A DNA stretch of 8,764 nt from Bacteroidales bacterium. GTDB taxonomy: Bacteria; Bacteroidota; Bacteroidia; Bacteroidales; WCHB1-69. The stretch is from contig JAIROC010000018.1 in assembly GCA_031257735.1 (NCBI GenBank), forward strand, positions 1 through 8,764, read 5' to 3'. The notes below the pieces were generated by a model. That model did not search any database and was not told the DNA's origin. It saw nothing but the letters and a program-made list of their open reading frames with translations. Positions 5,372 through 8,764 of this stretch are shown here, piece after piece. Positions within the stretch are counted from its first letter, which is position 1; each line of letters opens with the position of its first letter. The translations under genes and the position numbers were made by a program.

Positions 5372-6372
5372 AGAAGTTACTAATTTTCAATACAGGATTA
5401 TTGCTTATGCTTATGTCTATCTTTATGGGATGCCAATGGGGTGTTGAGCCAATTCATTTGAAAGGTTTTGCACAAGGCACTTATTACAGCGTAAAATATT
5501 ATGATAGACAAAACCGTAATTTACAGGTTGCCATTGACAGTTTGCTTGATGATTTTAATAAAACAGCATCCATCTACGACGAAACATCTATTATCTCACG
5601 AATCAATCGCAATGAAGATAATATATCACTCAATGATGACTTTAAACAGCTATATGCCTTTGCCATGGAGGTAAGTAGACAGACACATGGAGCTTTTGAC
5701 ATAACGGTTGGACAATTAGTCAATACATGGGGATTCGGTAACGAAAAACGTCAAACCATAACCAAAGAAAAAATAGACAGTCTATTATACTGTGTAGGCT
5801 ATGACAAAATAGAACTGAAAAATGATAAACTGATTAAACAGTATCCCTGTATTAAATTAGATTTTAATGCCATTGCACAGGGATATTCAGTAGACAAGAT
5901 TGGAATGTTTTTGGATGCTTTGCACATTGATAATTATCTGATAGATATAGGGGGAGAAGTTTTTGCTAAAGGAAATAAAAAAGGGAAGCCATGGAAAGTA
6001 GGAATAGAACTCCCAGCTAACCACAAAGAACAACATCGACAAGTCATAACAACTGTTTCTCTACACAATATGGCATTGGTAACGTCGGGAAATTATCGGA
6101 AATACTATGAAGAAAATGGGAAACGTTTTGCGCATACAATATCGCCACAATCGGGTTATCCTGTTGATCATGGGTTGTTAAGTGTTACGGTATTAAGTCG
6201 AACGGCTGCCATGGCGGACGCTTATGCAACAGCATTTATGGTAATGGGAATGGAACAGTCTATTGATTTTTTGAAGACGCACAAGGATACAGAAGCCTTT
6301 TTTATCTATCAAAAATCAGACAGCATTTACACCTGTTCCACGGAAGGATTTAAACAATTAATCATAGAATAG
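5368..6372 (+). CDS. apbE: FAD:protein FMN transferase, lipoprotein
   Basis: ApbE covalently attaches FMN from FAD to Thr/Ser of target proteins such as NqrB, NqrC and RnfG, acting on the outer face of the inner membrane and using Mg2+. The 334-residue protein begins with a lipoprotein signal: MKK, a hydrophobic run (4-20), and lipobox FMGC with Cys22. Family motifs follow: GTYYSVKYY (37-45), FNKTASIYDE (63-72), GAFDITVGQLVNTWGFG (108-124), LDFNAIAQGYSVDKIG (164-179; FAD-binding), YLIDIGGEVFAKG (190-202), VTSGNYRKYYE (238-248), HTISPQSGYPV (256-266) and the metal-site ADAYATAFMVMG (283-294, with D284). The ATG at 5368 is chosen over an upstream in-frame start at 5188 because it begins the signal peptide and overlaps the permease stop as ATGA. 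No target flavoprotein is encoded here, so its substrate lies elsewhere. Confidence 0.94.
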   Translation: MKKLLIFNTGLLLMLMSIFMGCQWGVEPIHLKGFAQGTYYSVKYYDRQNRNLQVAIDSLLDDFNKTASIYDETSIISRINRNEDNISLNDDFKQLYAFAMEVSRQTHGAFDITVGQLVNTWGFGNEKRQTITKEKIDSLLYCVGYDKIELKNDKLIKQYPCIKLDFNAIAQGYSVDKIGMFLDALHIDNYLIDIGGEVFAKGNKKGKPWKVGIELPANHKEQHRQVITTVSLHNMALVTSGNYRKYYEENGKRFAHTISPQSGYPVDHGLLSVTVLSRTAAMADAYATAFMVMGMEQSIDFLKTHKDTEAFFIYQKSDSIYTCSTEGFKQLIIE

Positions 6373-6376
6373 TTTC

Positions 6377-7459
6377 ATGTTTTTGAAAGATATACAGTTA
6401 GTGAATTTTAAGAATTATGACAATCGTTCTTACCATTTTTCTCCAAAGGTAAACTGTATTGTCGGTTTGAATGGCATAGGGAAAACCAATCTATTAGACG
6501 CTATTCATTATCTTTCCATGACAAAAGGTTATTTCAATCATGCAGACCAATTAAGTATTCGACATGGAGAAGATTTTTTTGCCATTCACGGTGATTTTAT
6601 ACTTGATAATATTGAAGGAACGACCAAAGTAAGCTGTATTCAACAGCGGGAAAAACGTAAAATACTAAAAGTAAACCAAAAGGAATACGATCGTTTATCG
6701 GAGCATATAGGAAATTATCCTTCCGTTATGATTTCGCCCTACGATACGGATTACATTAATGGTACGGCAGATGTTCGTCGAAAGTATTTTGACAGCGCTA
6801 TTTCTCAATTTGACAAAATATATTTAGACAATTTAATTCATTACAATAAAGTACTTGCTCATCGAAATGCTTTGTTGAAATATTTCAACGAAAAACAATC
6901 CTTTAATGAGCAGGAAATAGCCATCTGGAACGACAGAATGATTGATTTGGGCAATAAAATATTTCATACACGTAAACAATTTCTGGAAAGTTTTTTACCT
7001 GTTTTCAATCGGATATTTTCACTTATTTCTTCTCAAGAATGCGTTTCGATAGATTACAAATCGCAGTTATTGGAAGGTGATTTTAGCGTCCTGTTAAAAG
7101 CAGCACAACAAAAAGATTATATGGCACAATATTCAACCGTTGGAACACATAAGGATGATTTTTTGTTTATCATGGACTCCTATCCTGTAAAAAAGTTCTC
7201 TTCTCAAGGAGAACAGAAGTCCTTTTTGATAGTTATCAAGTTGGCGCAATTTGAATACATTAAACAATTGAAGGGACAAAAACCCTTGCTGCTCTTGGAT
7301 GATGTCTTTGATAAATTGGATAATGAACGGGTTAATCAGTTAATTTCGTTAGTTATTTCAGATGATTACGGACAGGTTTTTGTTACAGATACCCACAAGG
7401 AGCGTATGATAGAATTGTTTGATAATAAAAATGTAGATTATTCCTTGATAGAAATATAA
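6377..7459 (+). CDS. recF: DNA replication and repair protein RecF
   Basis: RecF is an SMC-like ABC ATPase that binds gapped DNA at stalled forks and, with RecO and RecR, loads RecA. The 360 residues match the family. The start MFLKDIQLVNFKNYDNRSYH is the usual first strand. Walker A is GLNGIGKT (30-37). The ABC signature is SSQGEQKS (275-282), Walker B is LLLLDDVFDKLD (304-315), and the switch histidine is in VTDTH (336-340). The central insertion (about 120-260) contains VRRKYFDSAISQFDK, as expected for RecF lobe II. It starts 4 bases after apbE, so it is probably cotranscribed. It is not beside dnaA or dnaN, in line with the scattered position of recF in Bacteroidetes. Confidence 0.95.
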   Translation: MFLKDIQLVNFKNYDNRSYHFSPKVNCIVGLNGIGKTNLLDAIHYLSMTKGYFNHADQLSIRHGEDFFAIHGDFILDNIEGTTKVSCIQQREKRKILKVNQKEYDRLSEHIGNYPSVMISPYDTDYINGTADVRRKYFDSAISQFDKIYLDNLIHYNKVLAHRNALLKYFNEKQSFNEQEIAIWNDRMIDLGNKIFHTRKQFLESFLPVFNRIFSLISSQECVSIDYKSQLLEGDFSVLLKAAQQKDYMAQYSTVGTHKDDFLFIMDSYPVKKFSSQGEQKSFLIVIKLAQFEYIKQLKGQKPLLLLDDVFDKLDNERVNQLISLVISDDYGQVFVTDTHKERMIELFDNKNVDYSLIEI

Positions 7460-7493
7460 CAAAGAAAGCGGAAAACAAAGCTGTTAGTAAAGC

Positions 7494-8624
7494 ATGAATA
7501 AACTAAAAAGAAAAAGGAGAAAGAAAACAATGTGGATAATATTTTCAATCATTGCTATTATTACTGTCGGCGTAATTATTTTCATTCACCAGCCGAAGTT
7601 TGGCAGAAGGCCGAAAGGAGAACGTAAGGAAAGAGTACATCATTCCCAAAATTACAGAGATGGAAAATTTCAAAACTTGTCCAATACGCCGCAAATAACA
7701 ATGGATGACGGGGTCTTCAAAGCATTAAGGGATTTTCTTTTCACCGAAACAGAACGAACCCCTGACAAACCAATCCCTGCAGATAAAATTGATTTGTACA
7801 GTTTGGACATAAAAGAAGATATTTTGGTATGGTTTGGACATTCCTCTTGTTTTGTTCAATTGGAAGGCAAACGGATATTGATAGACCCTGTTTTCAGTCA
7901 GGCGGCGTCGCCATTACCTTTTGTTAATAAACCTTTCAAAGGAACAGATATCTATAGCGCTACAGATATTCCCGATATTGATTATTTGATTATCACGCAC
8001 GACCATTGGGATCACCTTGATTATCCTACCGTAAAAGCATTGAAATTACGGATCAAACAAGTAATATGTCCTCTTGGCGTGGGAGAACATTTTGAACGTT
8101 GGAACTTCAACAAAGAAAATATTCTCGAAATGGATTGGGAAGAAAAGGCTGTTCTTTCATCTGAATTTGAATTATATTGTCTTCCTGCTCGTCATTTTTC
8201 GGGAAGAGGTTTGAATCCAAAGCAATCTCTTTGGGCGTCGTTCTTGTTGAAAACATCCGACTTTACCTTATATATAGGAGGAGACGGAGGTTATGATACC
8301 CATTTCGCAGATATTGGAAAACGTTTTACCGCAATTGATTTAGCATTGCTTGAAAATGGACAGTACAATGAAAAGTGGAAATACATCCACATGTTTCCTG
8401 AACAGACACTCAAAGCAGGAAAAGATTTACAAGCAAAAAGGGTTCTACCTGTCCATAATTCCAAATTTGCATTGGGACAACATGCTTGGGATGAACCTTT
8501 ACAAACTCTAACAAAACTGCATCACGATAATGATTTTATATTGATTACCCCCAAAATCGGACAAATCGTATATTTGAAAGATACTTCACAACAGTTTGAA
8601 CATTGGTGGAAAACAGTGAAGTAA
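7494..8624 (+). CDS. Membrane-anchored MBL-fold hydrolase (NAPE-PLD-like)
   Basis: This is a predicted zinc-dependent hydrolase of the Lactamase_B_2 group related to NAPE-PLD and UlaG; the substrate is unknown. The 376 residues begin with a strongly basic tail (8 Lys/Arg in the first 12), a membrane segment (about 14-32), then a stem with the motif NYRDGKFQN (53-61). The hydrolase domain shows WFGHSS (113-118), DPVF (131-134), the metal motif THDHWDHLD (168-176; H169, H171, D173, H174), PARHFSGRGL (231-240), GGDGGYDTHF (262-271; D264), IHMFPEQ (298-304) and PVHNSKF (319-325; H321), so all usual metal ligands seem present. A second possible start at 7530 (Met13) has AGGAG ten bases upstream and would remove the basic tail; I keep 7494 with moderate certainty. 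It follows recF by 34 bases. Its relatives are often annotated as phospholipase D-like, but a lipid substrate is only inference. Confidence 0.85.
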   Translation: MNKLKRKRRKKTMWIIFSIIAIITVGVIIFIHQPKFGRRPKGERKERVHHSQNYRDGKFQNLSNTPQITMDDGVFKALRDFLFTETERTPDKPIPADKIDLYSLDIKEDILVWFGHSSCFVQLEGKRILIDPVFSQAASPLPFVNKPFKGTDIYSATDIPDIDYLIITHDHWDHLDYPTVKALKLRIKQVICPLGVGEHFERWNFNKENILEMDWEEKAVLSSEFELYCLPARHFSGRGLNPKQSLWASFLLKTSDFTLYIGGDGGYDTHFADIGKRFTAIDLALLENGQYNEKWKYIHMFPEQTLKAGKDLQAKRVLPVHNSKFALGQHAWDEPLQTLTKLHHDNDFILITPKIGQIVYLKDTSQQFEHWWKTVK

Positions 8625-8642
8625 ACCATACAAAATAGACCA

Positions 8643-8656
8643 ACACTAATTAGTGT
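8643..8656. repeat. Perfect 14-bp palindrome ACACTAATTAGTGT
   Basis: The 14 bases are identical to their reverse complement with no loop. They lie 18 bases after the hydrolase stop and are not followed by a T-run, so they do not look like an intrinsic terminator. The sequence runs straight into TGTCTGTCCGAAAAC, which has the feel of an insertion-sequence end. The palindrome could be a binding site or an insertion junction. Confidence 0.6.
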
Positions 8657-8764
8657 CTGTCCGAAAACTATCAAACGTTTCGTATATTCGTCATTATGAG
8701 TTGATACATTTTGAAAACAGGCAGTATCGACATGTTGAATAATTACGCTTTCATAATGTCATTT
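8651..8764 (+). mobile_element. Possible insertion-sequence left end (partial)
   Basis: From about 8651 the sequence TTAGTGTCTGTCCGAAAAC resembles the terminal repeats of some Bacteroidetes insertion sequences by recollection only. A plus-strand ATG at 8732 opens a frame (MLNNYAFIMSF) that is still open at the window edge and could be the start of a transposase, at a distance of about 80 bases from the presumed end as is usual. Eleven codons are far too few to identify it. The call needs the sequence to the right of the window. Confidence 0.25.

Overview
The window looks like a chromosomal segment of a low-GC member of the Bacteroidetes, most likely Bacteroidales. Evidence for this is the repeated occurrence of the Bacteroidetes -7 promoter box TAnnTTTG upstream of genes, the lack of Shine-Dalgarno sequences, an rbfA gene followed directly by a Lol-type permease with the N-terminus typical of this phylum, and an ApbE lipoprotein of the Bacteroidetes sort. 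I cannot name the genus from sequence alone.

Left part (1-615): no convincing protein gene. It holds AT-rich spacer, a heptamer tandem (TTATGAG-like), a perfect 24-bp inverted repeat (280-303 / 386-409) studded with the octamer AATAAGGT, and a block of markedly higher GC with small hairpins (about 421-610) that looks like a dispersed repeat element rather than a gene.

Middle (616-3587, all minus strand): a surface-polysaccharide or nucleotide-sugar group. In transcription order it contains the 5' remnant of a glycosyltransferase that has lost most of its body, a small unknown ORF with an in-frame 18-bp tandem duplication, a non-hydrolysing UDP-GlcNAc 2-epimerase (wecB type), and an intact GT-B glycosyltransferase. 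The epimerase would supply a nucleotide sugar such as UDP-ManNAc, and the glycosyltransferase would use some sugar nucleotide in glycan assembly.

A divergent intergenic region (3588-3812) carries back-to-back -7 boxes and short inverted repeats, and separates this group from a plus-strand run of housekeeping genes. These are rbfA (30S maturation), a Lol/FtsX-type permease, an apbE lipoprotein (flavinylation of periplasm-facing proteins), recF (recombination mediator) and a membrane-anchored metallo-beta-lactamase-fold hydrolase of the NAPE-PLD-like family. The first three are chained by 3-to-4-base start/stop overlaps, recF follows after 4 bases and the hydrolase after 34 bases, so they probably form one operon.

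The last 140 bases hold a perfect 14-bp palindrome running into a sequence that may be the end of an insertion sequence. I see no CRISPR array, tRNA, rRNA or intact mobile element. The strongest oddities are the deletion-truncated glycosyltransferase, the 24-bp inverted repeat with six octamers, and the divergent control region. I do not see evidence for a wholly new multi-gene system.
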